The position numbers were made by a program, and so were the translations under genes. From contig NZ_FOAG01000005.1 in assembly GCF_900109455.1 (NCBI RefSeq), forward strand, positions 1 to 64,000: DNA of 64,000 nucleotides, given 5' to 3'. Under the pieces are notes generated by a model. That model was not told the origin of the DNA and did not search any database. It saw only the letters and a list, made by a program, of their open reading frames with translations. The DNA comes from Roseovarius azorensis (GTDB taxonomy: Bacteria; Pseudomonadota; Alphaproteobacteria; Rhodobacterales; Rhodobacteraceae). This document shows positions 10,186 through 20,683 of the stretch, piece after piece; positions within the stretch are counted from its first letter, which is position 1, and each line of letters begins with the position of its first letter.

Positions 10186-12870
10186 TCAGGCCAGCCTTCC
10201 GTGGCAATGCTTGAATTTCTTGCCCGATCCGCAGGGACATTGCTCGTTTCGCCCCGGATTGCCCCAGGTTGTGGGGTCGCTCTCGACAAATCCGGGGGCG
10301 GCTCCCTCGGGCGTTTCCGGCTGGGCCCCTGCCATCATCGCAGCGCGCTGCTGCTCGAGTTCGCGCATCAGGGACTGCTGCTCTGTCTCGGTCATGGGCC
10401 GGATTTGCGCAAGTTTCTGCGTCACATCCGCCCGCAGACTGTTGAGCATCGACTCGAAGAGCTGGAACGCCTCGTTCTTGTATTCGTTCAGCGGATCGCG
10501 TTGCGCATAGCCGCGGAACCCCACGACGCTGCGCAGATGCTCCAGCGTCAGCAGATGTTCGCGCCATTTGCTGTCGATCGTTTGCAGAAGAACCTGCTTT
10601 TCGATCATACGCATGGTGTCCGGGCCGAATTGCGCGGCCTTGGCGGCCATCATCTCGTCGGCGGCCTTGTCCAGTCGCTCGATGATCTCCTCGTCGTCCA
10701 CGCCCTCCTCGGCGGCCCAGTCGATTACCGGCAGATCCATGTTCAGCTTTTCGAGTACCGCAGCATAGAGCCCCTCGGTGTCCCATTGATCGGCATAGGT
10801 CTTGGGCGGCATGTATTGATCGACCAGTTCGTCAATCACCTCGGCGCGCATGTCGCTGACGATCTCGCTCAGATCATCGGCCTTCATGATGTCGAGCCGC
10901 TGCTTGAAGATCACCTTGCGCTGCTCGTTCATCACATCGTCGAACTTGAGCAACTGCTTGCGGATGTCAAAGTTGCGCGCCTCGACCTTGGCCTGCGCGC
11001 GCTCAAGGCTCTTGTTGACCCAGGGGTGAATGATCGCCTCGCCTTCCTTCATTCCCAGCGTCGAGAGTACCTTTTCCAGCCGCTCAGAGCCGAAAATCCG
11101 CATCAGGTCATCTTCCAGGCTGAGGAAGAACGCCGATGCGCCCGGATCGCCCTGACGGCCCGACCGGCCGCGCAGCTGGTTGTCGATGCGACGGCTCTCG
11201 TGCCGTTCGGTGGCCAGCACAAAGAGGCCGCCGGCAACCTTTACCGCCTCTTCGTCAGCCTTGTGCTCCTCTTCGATCCGGCGGCGGATCGCTTCGGGAT
11301 CAGCCCCGGGTTCGGCGGCGATGGCTTCCATGACCTTGAACTCGACATTACCACCCAGCTTGATGTCGGTGCCGCGCCCGGCCATGTTGGTGGCGATCGT
11401 CACTGCACCCAGCTTGCCCGCATCCGCGACGATCTGCGCCTCCTGCTCATGCTGGCGCGCGTTCAGCACGTTGTGCCTGATCCCCGCCTTGGTCAGCAGG
11501 GCGCTCAACATCTCGGATTTCTCGATGGACGTGGTGCCAACCAGAATCGGCTGCCCCTTGCCATGTGCCTCGCGGATCTCGGCGACGATGGCGTCGTATT
11601 TTTCCTGCGCGGTGCGATAGACGGCATCGTCCTTGTCGATCCGGGCGATCGGCCGGTTGGTCGGAACCTCGATCACGCCCAGCCCGTAGATTTCCATGAA
11701 TTCCTCGGCTTCGGTCACAGCCGTGCCGGTCATGCCTGCCAGCTTGTCGTAAAGGCGAAAATAATTCTGAAAGGTCACGCTGGCCAGCGTCACGTTCTCG
11801 GGCTGGATCGCGCAGCCCTCCTTGGCCTCGATCGCCTGATGCAGCCCGTCCGACAGCCGCCGCCCGGCCATCATGCGCCCGGTGAATTCGTCGATCAGCA
11901 CAACCTCGTTACCGCGCACGATATAGTCCTTGTCCTTCTGGAACATCTTGTGCGCCCGGAGACTCTGATTGACGTGATGCACGATTGTCGTGCTCTCGGG
12001 ATCATAGAGCGACTGCCCCTCCGGCAGAATGCCGCGCTCCTTCAACAGTTCTTCGAGATACTCGTTACCATCATCGGTAAAGGTCACGTTGCGGGTTTTC
12101 TCGTCTATCTTGTAGTCGCCCTCTTCCAGTTCCGGGATCAGCGTGTCGATGGTCTGATACAGTTCGCTGCGGTCATGGCTGGGGCCGGAAATGATCAGCG
12201 GCGTGCGGGCCTCGTCGATCAGGATGCTGTCCACCTCGTCCACGACGGCGAAATTATGACCGCGCTGATTCATCTCGTCGAGCGAGGATTTCATGTTGTC
12301 GCGCAGGTAGTCGAACCCCAGCTCGTTGTTGGTAGCGTAGGTCACATCGGCCGCATAAGCCGCCTTTTTCTCGGCTTCGGGCTGTTGCGGATAAACGACG
12401 CCCGTGGTCATGCCAAGCGCAGAGTAAACCTTGCCCATCCATTCGGCATCGCGTTTTGCGAGGTAGTCGTTGACCGTGACCACATGCACGCCCTTGCCCG
12501 AGAGCGCGTTGAGATAGCAGGGGAACGTGGCCACCAGCGTCTTGCCCTCGCCGGTCTTCATCTCGGAAATATTGCCCTGATGCAGGAATATCCCGCCCAT
12601 CAGCTGCACGTCAAAGGCATGCAACCCAAGCGCCCGCCGCGCCGCTTCGCGACAATTGGCAAAGGCTTCGGGCAGGATCGCATCAAGGCTCTCGCCATCG
12701 GTGATCCGCTTGCGGAATTCGTTGGTCTTGTCGATCAGCCCCGCATCGTTCAGCGCCTCGAACTCAGGTTCAAGCGCGTTGATCCTGTCAACCAGCGGGC
12801 GCGCCAGCTTGACCCTGCGGTCGTTCGGAGTGCCAAAGATCTTTCTGGCGACCGTTCCAATACCCAACAT
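10186..12870 (-). CDS. secA: Preprotein translocase ATPase SecA
   Basis: The 894-residue protein is the complete motor ATPase that drives preproteins through SecYEG. Walker A (MKTGEGKT) and the DEVD box ([15 protein letters not shown]) lie in the first nucleotide-binding fold, and [12 protein letters not shown] in the second. The C-terminus carries the zinc-binding SecB-interaction tail [14 protein letters not shown], with all three Cys and the His intact. The gene is divergent from the parvulin isomerase at 13061, with a 190-base gap that holds a CGCGCCC/GGGCGCG inverted repeat (12932-12951). Nothing is unusual. Confidence 0.99.
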   Translation of the reverse strand: MLGIGTVARKIFGTPNDRRVKLARPLVDRINALEPEFEALNDAGLIDKTNEFRKRITDGESLDAILPEAFANCREAARRALGLHAFDVQLMGGIFLHQGNISEMKTGEGKTLVATFPCYLNALSGKGVHVVTVNDYLAKRDAEWMGKVYSALGMTTGVVYPQQPEAEKKAAYAADVTYATNNELGFDYLRDNMKSSLDEMNQRGHNFAVVDEVDSILIDEARTPLIISGPSHDRSELYQTIDTLIPELEEGDYKIDEKTRNVTFTDDGNEYLEELLKERGILPEGQSLYDPESTTIVHHVNQSLRAHKMFQKDKDYIVRGNEVVLIDEFTGRMMAGRRLSDGLHQAIEAKEGCAIQPENVTLASVTFQNYFRLYDKLAGMTGTAVTEAEEFMEIYGLGVIEVPTNRPIARIDKDDAVYRTAQEKYDAIVAEIREAHGKGQPILVGTTSIEKSEMLSALLTKAGIRHNVLNARQHEQEAQIVADAGKLGAVTIATNMAGRGTDIKLGGNVEFKVMEAIAAEPGADPEAIRRRIEEEHKADEEAVKVAGGLFVLATERHESRRIDNQLRGRSGRQGDPGASAFFLSLEDDLMRIFGSERLEKVLSTLGMKEGEAIIHPWVNKSLERAQAKVEARNFDIRKQLLKFDDVMNEQRKVIFKQRLDIMKADDLSEIVSDMRAEVIDELVDQYMPPKTYADQWDTEGLYAAVLEKLNMDLPVIDWAAEEGVDDEEIIERLDKAADEMMAAKAAQFGPDTMRMIEKQVLLQTIDSKWREHLLTLEHLRSVVGFRGYAQRDPLNEYKNEAFQLFESMLNSLRADVTQKLAQIRPMTETEQQSLMRELEQQRAAMMAGAQPETPEGAAPGFVESDPTTWGNPGRNEQCPCGSGKKFKHCHGRLA

Positions 12871-13060
12871 GTTCCATCCGTTCCGGTGTTTTGACTGCCC
12901 GTGACAGGCAATCGCTTGCCCCGCTTGTCCGCGCGCCCTAAAACGGGCGCGAGTTAGCGGTTTTGCCTCGGTATGAAGGCGATGTAAGGGGCCGCTGTAA
13001 GAGTGTCAACGCTGCGCACCCGCGCACCCGCACCCTGCGGGCCAGATCAAGGATGAATCC

Positions 13061-13912
13061 ATGCTTCCACGCCTTCTTTCCTCTGCTGCACTTGCCACCG
13101 GGCTGGCGCTTGCGACACCCGGCTTCACCCAGGATACCGCCACTCCGGATACCGTCATGGCCACGGTAGGCGGTACGGATATCACACTTGGCCATATGCT
13201 TTCGCTGCGCGCCAGCCTGCCGCAGCAGTACGATCAGCTGACCCCGGATATCCTGTTCACCGGGGTTCTGGATCAGCTCATCCAGCAAACACTGCTGATG
13301 CAGGCGCTAGAGGGTGACCTGTCGCGCGCCGCGCAACTCAGGCTGGAAAACGAGCGCCGCGCGATCATGGCGGCGGATGCGGTGGAGGTCGAACTGGCCA
13401 CCGCCGTGACCGAGGAAGCCCTGCAACAAGCCTATGAGTCGCGCTATACCAATGCGGAACCCGAGACCGAATACAAGGCGGCGCATATCTTGGTCGAAAC
13501 CGAGGAAGAGGCGCAGAAACTCGTGGAGGAGATCGCGGGCGGCGCCAATTTCGCAGCCCTCGCGCAGGAACATTCCATCGGACCCTCCGGCCCGTCCGGC
13601 GGCGACCTGGGCTGGTTCGGGGATGGCGTCATGGTGCCGGAATTCTTTGACGCGGTCGCAGCGCTCGAGGTCGGCACTGTCTCTGACCCGGTTCAAACAC
13701 AATTTGGCTGGCACGTAATCAAGCTCAGCGAAACCCGGATCAAGGAACGCCCCGCCCTGGACGCGGTGCGCGAGGATCTGCTCGGGGAACTGCGGCAACA
13801 GGCATTCGAGGCCTATCTCGCATCGCTTGAAAGCGCGGCCGATATCACCCGCACCGACAGCAGCGGGTTTGACCCCGCCCTGATCAACCAAACCGACCTT
13901 CTGGAGAACTGA
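13061..13912 (+). CDS. Periplasmic parvulin-type peptidyl-prolyl cis-trans isomerase
   Basis: The protein has 283 residues. A signal peptide (about 1-24, ending TPGFTQD) directs it to the periplasm. A SurA/PrsA-like N-terminal helical part contains TVGGTDITLGHML, and a PpiC-type parvulin domain spans roughly 138-230: AAHILVETEEEA, then GPSGPSGGDLGWF and FGWHVIKL. It should help fold outer-membrane or periplasmic proteins by isomerising prolyl bonds. It reads away from secA and is followed after 2 bases by argJ, an unrelated biosynthesis gene that is probably co-transcribed. Which of the several parvulin paralogues it corresponds to cannot be said. Confidence 0.88.
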   Translation: MLPRLLSSAALATGLALATPGFTQDTATPDTVMATVGGTDITLGHMLSLRASLPQQYDQLTPDILFTGVLDQLIQQTLLMQALEGDLSRAAQLRLENERRAIMAADAVEVELATAVTEEALQQAYESRYTNAEPETEYKAAHILVETEEEAQKLVEEIAGGANFAALAQEHSIGPSGPSGGDLGWFGDGVMVPEFFDAVAALEVGTVSDPVQTQFGWHVIKLSETRIKERPALDAVREDLLGELRQQAFEAYLASLESAADITRTDSSGFDPALINQTDLLEN

Positions 13913-13914
13913 AC

Positions 13915-15144
13915 ATGGGCGCAACCCCACCGCTGTCACCGCTTGCCCCGGCGGCCTTTCCTGATCTGCCCGTGATTGCCGGGGTCAGCTTTGCGACCGC
14001 CGCCGCTGGCGTGCGTTATCAGAACCGCACCGATGTGCTGCTGGTCAGTCTGGCCCCCGGCACCGCGATGGCCGGGGCCTTTACCCGGTCGACCACCCGT
14101 TCGGCGGCGGTTCTGGATTGCCAGACCAAGATCGGCGGCGACCCTGCGCCGGGCGCCGCAATCATTGTCAACTCGGGCAACGCCAACGCCTTTACAGGAC
14201 GGCGCGGCGCAGAATCGGTGCAGGCGGTGACAAACGCGGTGTCCGAAAAACTGGGCGTGCCGGTGGCCCGTGTCTTTTCCTCATCGACTGGCGTGATCGG
14301 CGAACCGCTGCCGCATGAGCGCATCATCGACAGTCTCGACGACCTGACAGCCGCCCTGTCCCCCGACGCCATCGCGACCGCAGCCCGCGCGATCATGACA
14401 ACCGATACCTTTCCCAAGGGCGCGTCCGAGACCGTCGTGATCGACGGTCAGGCGGTGCATATCGCGGGCATCGCCAAGGGATCGGGCATGATCGCCCCCG
14501 ACATGGCGACGATGCTGGTCTATATCTTTACCGATGCGGCGATGGATCAGGCGGTGCTTCAGGACATGGTGAGCGCGCTCAACCGCACGACGTTCAACTG
14601 CATCACCGTGGACAGCGACACCTCGACCTCCGACACCCTGCTGGTGGCGGCCACCGGCGGATCGGGTATCCGTGTGACCGAGAACAATGTCGGCTTCATG
14701 GAGGCGCTGCGCCGCGTCATGCTCGACCTGGCGCATCAGGTGGTGCGCGATGGCGAGGGGGCGACGAAATTCGTCGAGATTTCCGTGACCGGCGCAGCCT
14801 CGGATGCCGAGGCGCATATCCACGCAAAGGCGATCGCCAATTCCCCCCTGATCAAGACCGCGATCGCGGGCGAGGATCCCAACTGGGGTCGGGTCGTCAT
14901 GGCGGTGGGCAAATCCGGCGCGCGCGCGGATCGCGACACGCTGGCGATCTGGTTCGGCGACATGCAGGTAGCCCGTGACGGCTTTGTCAGCCCCGACTAT
15001 GACGAGGCGCGCGCTGCCGCCTACATGAAGAACCAGAACCTGATCATCCATGTCGATCTGGGCCTCGGCGGCGGGACGGCGCGCGTCTGGACCTGCGATC
15101 TAACGCATGGCTATATCGACATCAACGCGGATTACCGGTCTTGA
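13915..15144 (+). CDS. argJ: Bifunctional glutamate N-acetyltransferase / N-acetylglutamate synthase ArgJ
   Basis: The 409-residue enzyme recycles acetyl groups from N-acetylornithine to glutamate in arginine synthesis; bifunctional forms also use acetyl-CoA. The self-cleavage region KGSGMIAPDMATML contains the invariant Ala-Thr pair, where the threonine becomes the N-terminal nucleophile of the beta chain. NSGNANAFTG and GEDPNWGRV are further family signatures. The gene starts 2 bases after the parvulin gene, and its stop overlaps the TTG start of mutT (TTGA), so the three genes probably form one transcript. Whether this form is bifunctional or only recycling cannot be told from sequence alone. 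Confidence 0.96.
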   Translation: MGATPPLSPLAPAAFPDLPVIAGVSFATAAAGVRYQNRTDVLLVSLAPGTAMAGAFTRSTTRSAAVLDCQTKIGGDPAPGAAIIVNSGNANAFTGRRGAESVQAVTNAVSEKLGVPVARVFSSSTGVIGEPLPHERIIDSLDDLTAALSPDAIATAARAIMTTDTFPKGASETVVIDGQAVHIAGIAKGSGMIAPDMATMLVYIFTDAAMDQAVLQDMVSALNRTTFNCITVDSDTSTSDTLLVAATGGSGIRVTENNVGFMEALRRVMLDLAHQVVRDGEGATKFVEISVTGAASDAEAHIHAKAIANSPLIKTAIAGEDPNWGRVVMAVGKSGARADRDTLAIWFGDMQVARDGFVSPDYDEARAAAYMKNQNLIIHVDLGLGGGTARVWTCDLTHGYIDINADYRS

Positions 15145-15539
15145 AAACCGTCCTTGTTTCGGCCGTGGCGCTGATCGACGTGGACGGCCGCATCCTGCTC
15201 ACGCAGCGGCCGGAGGGAAAATCCATGGCCGGGCTGTGGGAGTTTCCGGGCGGCAAGGTCGAACCGGGAGAAACCCCCGAGGCCGCTCTGATCCGCGAGC
15301 TGGAGGAGGAACTGGGCATCAGCACATGGGCCAGTTGCCTTGCGCCGCTGACCTTTGCCAGCCATTCTTATGCAGAGTTCCACCTGCTGATGCCGCTCTT
15401 TGCCTGCCGCAAATGGCAGGGGATTCCGCAGGGTCGCGAGGGGCAGAACCTGAAATGGGTGCGCGCGGCGGACCTCCGATCCTGTCCGATGCCACCGGCA
15501 GACATCCCGCTGATCCCGATCCTGCGGGACTGGCTGTGA
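15141..15539 (+). CDS. mutT: 8-oxo-dGTP diphosphatase MutT (Nudix)
   Basis: The 132-residue Nudix hydrolase has a complete box from GGKVEPGETPEAALIRE on through LEEELGI, matching GX5EX7REUXEEXGU. It removes oxidised guanine nucleotides from the pool. The start is TTG at 15141, overlapping the argJ stop codon, a form of translational coupling. It is slightly longer than E. coli MutT (129). The assignment to MutT rather than another small Nudix enzyme rests on length, the WEFPGGK motif and the conserved argJ-mutT arrangement I expect in this family; I regard it as strong. Confidence 0.92.
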   Translation: MKTVLVSAVALIDVDGRILLTQRPEGKSMAGLWEFPGGKVEPGETPEAALIRELEEELGISTWASCLAPLTFASHSYAEFHLLMPLFACRKWQGIPQGREGQNLKWVRAADLRSCPMPPADIPLIPILRDWL

Positions 15540-15603
15540 CGGTCAGGGGCCTTGTCAATCCGGCAGCCCGGTGTTCTCTTGTGGGCCGCAACGTCAATTT
15601 CTC

Positions 15604-15632
15604 TTGGACAGGTTGTGTAATTATCATATGGT
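15604..15632 (+). promoter_or_regulatory. Candidate sigma-70 promoter for the 44-residue orphan gene
   Basis: TTGGAC (15604-15609), a 17-base spacer, then TATGGT (15627-15632) would start transcription near 15639, about 60 bases before the small gene at 15700. The region is AT-richer than its surroundings (GTGTAATTATCATATGG). Match quality is moderate. Confidence 0.45.
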
Positions 15633-15699
15633 GCAATCATGAAATGTGATTGGTGCGTCTCTTTACCGGGTTCTTTCACGTCAATCTTGGGGAATAGTC

Positions 15700-15834
15700 A
15701 TGTTGCGCACCATTCAGGTTGGTTCCTGCATATTGATTCAGGGTTTTTTTGTCAGAATGCTTGAGAACGGCCTGATGCAGATCCGGGTAGGCACTCAACT
15801 GTATTGCGGACGGCCCGTTTCCCGCACGATCTGA
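15700..15834 (+). CDS. Small conserved-looking 44-residue protein
   Basis: The reading frame encodes 44 residues beginning MLRTIQVGSCILIQGFFVR and ending GRPVSRTI. The ATG is preceded by TTGGGGAATAGTC, a good ribosome binding site, and a promoter-like element lies about 70 bases upstream. The composition (alternating hydrophobic and polar residues, VGSC, IRVGTQLYCGRPV) looks like a small beta-barrel or SH3-like protein rather than random sequence. I believe similar short proteins occur in other roseobacters but cannot check that here. It is isolated between mutT and the infB terminator. The function is unknown. Confidence 0.6.
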   Translation: MLRTIQVGSCILIQGFFVRMLENGLMQIRVGTQLYCGRPVSRTI

Positions 15835-15851
15835 CATCCCCACAGGACATA

Positions 15852-15876
15852 GAAAAGGGCGACGCTAGCGCCGCCC
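15852..15876 (-). terminator. Intrinsic terminator after infB
   Basis: Read on the minus strand, GGGCGGCGC-TA-GCGTCGCCC (15876-15857, one G-U pair) is followed by TTTTCT. It lies about 30 bases after the infB stop codon and closes the rimP-nusA-infB operon. It also separates that operon from the small gene that converges on it from the left. Confidence 0.8.
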
Positions 15877-15906
15877 CGTTCGTTCCATCATTACCTCATG
15901 GCACAA

Positions 15907-18411
15907 TCATGCCAGCGTGCGTGTGACCTCTTCGCGTTCGAAGATCTCGATGACATCGCCGGGGCGGATATCATCGTAACTCTCAAAGGCCATGCCGCAT
16001 TCCTGACCGGATTGCACCTCTGTCACTTCATCCTTGAAGCGTTTGAGGGTCTTGAGCGTGCCTTCGTGGATCACCACATCGTCACGCAACAGACGCACAC
16101 CGGCAGAACGCCGCGCCACGCCTTCGGTCACGAGACAACCCGCGACCCGACCGATGCCCGTTACCTTGAACACTTCCTTGATCTGGGCATAGCCGATGAA
16201 TTTCTCGCGGATTTCCGCGCCCAACAGGCCGCTTGCGGCGGATTTCACGTCATCCACGAGGTCATAGATGACGCTGTAATAGCGGATTTCCACGCCCTTC
16301 TGGTTGGCGCTGTTGCGCGCGGGCGCATTGGCCCGCACGTTAAAGCCAAAGACCGGCGCACCCGATGCCTCGGCCAGACCGATATCGGACTCGGTTATCG
16401 CGCCCACGCCGGAATGCAGCACGCGCACGCGCACCTCGTCATTACCGATCTTTTCCATCGCCTGCACGATCGCCTCGGCAGAGCCCTGCACGTCAGCCTT
16501 GACGACGATCGGCATCTCCTTGACGTTCTCGTCTTCCCTGGCCTTCGCCAGAAGCTGCTCGAGCGAGGTGCCCGCACCCACCGCCGCACGCTTTTCCTTG
16601 GCCGCATTGGCGCGGTATTCGGCGATTTCACGCGCCTGCGCCTCGGTCTCGACCACGTTCAGGACATCGCCCGCCTCGGGTGTGCCGTTGAGACCCAGAA
16701 CCTCGACCGGGGCCGATGGCCCGGCCTCGGCGACACGTTCACCACGGTCGTTGATCAGGGCACGGACCTTGCCAAACTGTTCGCCCACAACGAAAATATC
16801 ACCCTGACGCAGGGTGCCCTTCTTGACAAGAACAGTCGCAACAGGGCCGCGGCCCACATCAAGCTGCGCCTCGATCACAGCACCCTCTGCCGCACGGTTG
16901 GGATTTGCCCTGAGTTCGAGGATCTCGGCCTGCAGCGCAATCGCATCGAGCAGTTCATCAAGACCCAGCCCGGCCTTGGCGGAGACTTCGACATCCTGCA
17001 CATCGCCGGACATGGCCTCGACAATCACCTCGTGACGCAACAGATCGGCACGCACCTTGTCGGGATCAGCCGCAGGCAGGTCGATCTTGTTGATCGCGAC
17101 GATCATCGGCACCTTGGCCGCCTTGGCATGGTTGATCGCCTCGATGGTCTGCGGCATCACGGCGTCATCCGCCGCCACTACCAACACCACGATATCCGTC
17201 ACCTGAGCACCCCGCGCCCGCATGCTGGTGAATGCCGCGTGACCGGGGGTGTCGAGGAATGTCAGCAGCGCGCCGCTGTCGGTCGTGACCTGATAGGCCC
17301 CGATATGCTGGGTAATGCCGCCGGCCTCGCCAGCCACGACCTTGGCGTCGCGGATCGCATCCAGAAGCGAGGTCTTGCCATGATCCACGTGACCCATGAT
17401 CGTGATCACCGGCGGACGCGGCTGGAGATCCTCGGCCTTGTCTTCGACCGAGTCGATCACGTCCTCGACATCTGAATCGCTGACGCGCACGACGCGGTGG
17501 CCGAATTCCTCGATGATGAGCTCGGCGGTATCGGCGTCGATCGATTGGTTCTGCGTGACCATCATGCCGTTCTGCATCAGCGCCTTGACCACATCGCCGA
17601 CCCGTTCAGCCATCCGGTTGGCCAGTTCCGAGACCACAATCACCTCGGGCAGTTGCACATCGCGCACGACCTTTTCGCGCTCCTGCACGCCGCCCATCGC
17701 CTTCTGCCGCGCGCGTTCCTGCTTGCGCTTCATCGCGGCCATGGATTTCTGCCGTCCGCCCTCGCCGCCCGCGAGCGCCTGATTGAGCGTGAGCTTACCC
17801 GACCGGCGGACATCCTCGCCGCCGCGGCCCTTGCTGCGGCGGGACTGCTGATCGTCGTCTTCGCGCTTGCGCGGCGCAGGGGCCGATTTGGCCGGGGCCT
17901 GACGCGCGGGTGCGGGCACTGCATCGGGCTCTGCGGCAGCAGCCGCGGCGGCCTTGATCGCGGCCTGTTCCGACACGCGCTTGCTGCGCTCGTCCTCGGC
18001 GGCCTTGGCGCGGGCGCGCTCTTCGGCCTCGCGCTGCTCGCGTTCCTTGGCCTCGGCCTCTTCCCGGCGACGCAGGCGTTCTTCTTCGCGGGCCTTTTCA
18101 TCCGCTTCGCGCTGCGCGGCCTCTTCGGATTCGCGTGCCTTGGCGGCAGAGAGCGCCTTCATCCGGCGTTCCATCTCCGCATCCGTGATCCCGGCAGGGC
18201 GCTTTGACGCGGTGCCGGGGCTCATGGGTTTGCCGGCCTCGCCCGCAGCCCCCGCAGCGCCCGCGCCCGGCTTGGGCACGACCACGCGCTTGCGCTTGGT
18301 TTCCACCACGACGTTCTTGGTCCGGCCATGGCTGAAGCTCTGCTTCACGTTCCCCGGACGGGATCCGGCGCCACGCACACCCAAGGGTTTTTTTCCGTCG
18401 TTGTCGCTCAT
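15907..18411 (-). CDS. infB: Translation initiation factor IF-2
   Basis: The 834-residue GTPase brings initiator tRNA to the 30S subunit. The N-terminal third is a charged, Ala/Glu/Arg-rich helical segment ([18 protein letters not shown] and similar) typical of long alphaproteobacterial IF-2. The G domain carries [14 protein letters not shown] (G1), DTPGHAAF (G3) and NKID (G4), followed by the C-terminal fMet-tRNA-binding domains. It is the last gene of the operon, starting 6 bases after the ylxR stop, and a terminator follows it. Confidence 0.98.
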   Translation of the reverse strand: MSDNDGKKPLGVRGAGSRPGNVKQSFSHGRTKNVVVETKRKRVVVPKPGAGAAGAAGEAGKPMSPGTASKRPAGITDAEMERRMKALSAAKARESEEAAQREADEKAREEERLRRREEAEAKEREQREAEERARAKAAEDERSKRVSEQAAIKAAAAAAAEPDAVPAPARQAPAKSAPAPRKREDDDQQSRRSKGRGGEDVRRSGKLTLNQALAGGEGGRQKSMAAMKRKQERARQKAMGGVQEREKVVRDVQLPEVIVVSELANRMAERVGDVVKALMQNGMMVTQNQSIDADTAELIIEEFGHRVVRVSDSDVEDVIDSVEDKAEDLQPRPPVITIMGHVDHGKTSLLDAIRDAKVVAGEAGGITQHIGAYQVTTDSGALLTFLDTPGHAAFTSMRARGAQVTDIVVLVVAADDAVMPQTIEAINHAKAAKVPMIVAINKIDLPAADPDKVRADLLRHEVIVEAMSGDVQDVEVSAKAGLGLDELLDAIALQAEILELRANPNRAAEGAVIEAQLDVGRGPVATVLVKKGTLRQGDIFVVGEQFGKVRALINDRGERVAEAGPSAPVEVLGLNGTPEAGDVLNVVETEAQAREIAEYRANAAKEKRAAVGAGTSLEQLLAKAREDENVKEMPIVVKADVQGSAEAIVQAMEKIGNDEVRVRVLHSGVGAITESDIGLAEASGAPVFGFNVRANAPARNSANQKGVEIRYYSVIYDLVDDVKSAASGLLGAEIREKFIGYAQIKEVFKVTGIGRVAGCLVTEGVARRSAGVRLLRDDVVIHEGTLKTLKRFKDEVTEVQSGQECGMAFESYDDIRPGDVIEIFEREEVTRTLA

Positions 18412-18417
18412 AGTGCT

Positions 18418-19041
18418 CTACTTTCCTTTCCGGCGCGCTATCTCGCCGTCCGAAACGCGCAGACCTTTCAGTCTTGCCGCCTCCTCTACAACACGTTGCA
18501 ACAAACCTCCAGCGCCCAATGCCGCATGGATTGTGGTCTGCCGCCCAAAGGCCCGGCCCAGCTCTGCCGCCGTCAGCCAGCCTATGAAAGAGCCGCCATA
18601 GGGCGTGCTCAGCTTTGATTTTCCCCGCTCGGAGCCATCGCTGGCCTGGATCAGCACGCGGGCCTCTTCGCGGGCCAGCATGTCCTTGACCTTTTCATAA
18701 CCCGACACCGCGCGACCGCCCTTGCGGGCAAGGCTGATCAGGTTGACCACCCGCTGCGCGAGCAACGCCTCGACCTGATCGGCCAGCCCCTCGGGAACCT
18801 GAACGGGCTGCCTGGCGACGCGGGCAAACAGCCCCTTGTTGGCGGCCTTGTCCAGCGCCGCGCGATCCGCAGCCACCCAGATGCCACGCCCCGGCAGCTT
18901 TTCAGCGAGGTCCGGCGCAACCTGCCCTTCGGGGCCGATCACGAACCGGATCAGCCCATGCTTGGGCTGCACCTCACCCGTGGCAATGCATTTGCGCTCT
19001 GGACCATCCGTCCGGTCTTTGGGTTGCCCGCCGCGCCCCAT
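18418..19041 (-). CDS. YlxR-family RNA-binding protein with L7Ae-like C-terminal domain
   Basis: The protein has 207 residues. The N-terminal YlxR (DUF448) domain contains RKCIATGEVQPKHGLIRFV and the GRGIWVAADRAAL segment. The C-terminal part (from about ALLAQRVVNLISLARKGG) resembles the L7Ae/L30e-like fold often fused to YlxR in alphaproteobacteria. Its place between nusA and infB is the conserved one, and a role in transcription or ribosome-related RNA binding is inferred from that. Gaps are short on both sides (24 bases from nusA, 6 bases to infB). The exact RNA target is unknown. Confidence 0.88.
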   Translation of the reverse strand: MGRGGQPKDRTDGPERKCIATGEVQPKHGLIRFVIGPEGQVAPDLAEKLPGRGIWVAADRAALDKAANKGLFARVARQPVQVPEGLADQVEALLAQRVVNLISLARKGGRAVSGYEKVKDMLAREEARVLIQASDGSERGKSKLSTPYGGSFIGWLTAAELGRAFGRQTTIHAALGAGGLLQRVVEEAARLKGLRVSDGEIARRKGK

Positions 19042-19065
19042 CTGATTCCTCTGAGACCTGATAAA

Positions 19066-20679
19066 TCAGGCCTCAGCCTCCGTTTCATCGCCGTCGGTCT
19101 CTGCGGTCGCGGTCGCCAGATCGGCGGGATCGACCCAGCCCAGCATCACCCGGGCGGTCATCACCATGTTCTGCGCCTCTTCCAGCGACACGTCAAACTT
19201 CTCAAGCAATCCCTCGTCCTTGACCCGCGCGCCGTCAACCGTGGTCCAGCCACCGGCCAGTTCCCAATCCGCGCAGGTGGCAAAATCCTCCAGCGTTTTC
19301 ACATCATCCTCGGCCAGAGCCAGCACCATCTGCGGCGTCAGCCCCTCAAAGTCGATCAGGCTGTCCTCTGCTCCCAGGGCGCGCGCCTTTTCCAGCGCCT
19401 CTGTTGCCTGCGCTTCCAGCACGTCGCGCGCGCGCGCCTGCAACTCGTTGGCGGTATCCTCGTCGACACCGTCGATGACCAGGAGCTCGTCAAGCTCGAC
19501 ATAGGCCACCTCTTCGAGCGTGGTAAAGCCTTCGGAAACCAGAAGCTGTGCAAAGAATTCGTCGAGATCGAGCATGTCCATGAACAACTTGGTCCGTTCC
19601 TCAAATTCCTTCTGACGGCGTTCGCTGTCCTCGGCCTCGGTCATGATGTCGATGTCAAGACCGGTGAGTTGGCTCGCCAGGCGCACGTTCTGACCGCGCC
19701 GCCCGATGGCGAGGCTCAGTTGCTCTTCCGGCACGACCACCTCGATCCGGCCTGCATCCTCGTCGATCACCACCTTGCTGACTTCTGCGGGTTGCAGCGC
19801 GTTGACAAGGAACGTCGCCTGATCCTCGTTCCACGGGATGATGTCGATCTTTTCACCCTGCAGCTCGTTGACCACGGCCTGCACCCGGCTGCCGCGCATG
19901 CCCACGCAGGCGCCCACCGGATCGATCGAGCTGTCATAGCTGATCACCGCGATCTTGGCCCGGCTGCCCGGATCGCGCGCCACGGCCTTGATCTCGATGA
20001 TGCCGTCGTAAATCTCCGGCACTTCCATCTTGAACAGTTCCGCCATGAACTGCGGATCGGTGCGGCTGAGGAATATCTGCGGCCCGCGCTGTTCGCGGCG
20101 CACGTCCTTGATATAGCAGCGCACACGGTCATTGGGGCGATAGGCTTCGCGCCCGATCTTTTCATTGCGGCGCAGGATCGCCTCGCCGCGGCCCACATCG
20201 ACGATGACGTTGCCGTATTCCTCGCGCTTGACCTGACCATTGATGATCGTGCCGACGCGGTCCTTGAATTCCTCATACTGCCGGTCGCGCTCGGCCTCGC
20301 GCACCTTTTGCAGGATCACCTGCTTGGCGCTCTGCGCGGCGATCCGGCCCATTTCCACCGGCGGCACCTCTTCGACAAAGGTGTCACCCACCTTGGGATC
20401 CTCAAGATACTGCCGGGCCTGTTCGACCGTCATCTCGGCCTGATAATTCTCGACCGCATCGTCCTCGACCACGGTGCGCACACGGGTAAACGTGGCGCGT
20501 CCCGTCTTGCGGTCGATCGTCACGCGGATGTCCATCTCGCTGCCGTAGCGGCTCTTGGCGGCGCGGGCGAGGGATTCTTCCATCGCCTCGACCACCAGCG
20601 CGGGGTCGATCATCTTTTCGCGGGCCACCGCCTCGGCGGTCTGCAACAGCTCCAACTGGTTGGCGGATGTGATTGCCAT
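19066..20679 (-). CDS. nusA: Transcription termination/antitermination factor NusA
   Basis: From the ATG at 20679 the protein has 537 residues: an N-terminal RNA polymerase-binding domain (QLELLQTAEAVAREKMID), then S1 and two KH domains (DPVGACVGMRGSRVQAV, LAIGRRGQNVRLA), and C-terminal acidic helix-hairpin-helix repeats (LDLDEFFAQLLVSEG). It binds RNA polymerase and modulates pausing, termination and antitermination. The start follows GAGGAGGA. The frame is open 17 codons further upstream, but that would overlap rimP. The rimP stop lies 4 bases before the chosen start, so the two genes are coupled. Confidence 0.98.
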   Translation of the reverse strand: MAITSANQLELLQTAEAVAREKMIDPALVVEAMEESLARAAKSRYGSEMDIRVTIDRKTGRATFTRVRTVVEDDAVENYQAEMTVEQARQYLEDPKVGDTFVEEVPPVEMGRIAAQSAKQVILQKVREAERDRQYEEFKDRVGTIINGQVKREEYGNVIVDVGRGEAILRRNEKIGREAYRPNDRVRCYIKDVRREQRGPQIFLSRTDPQFMAELFKMEVPEIYDGIIEIKAVARDPGSRAKIAVISYDSSIDPVGACVGMRGSRVQAVVNELQGEKIDIIPWNEDQATFLVNALQPAEVSKVVIDEDAGRIEVVVPEEQLSLAIGRRGQNVRLASQLTGLDIDIMTEAEDSERRQKEFEERTKLFMDMLDLDEFFAQLLVSEGFTTLEEVAYVELDELLVIDGVDEDTANELQARARDVLEAQATEALEKARALGAEDSLIDFEGLTPQMVLALAEDDVKTLEDFATCADWELAGGWTTVDGARVKDEGLLEKFDVSLEEAQNMVMTARVMLGWVDPADLATATAETDGDETEAEA

Positions 20680-20683
20680 GGTC

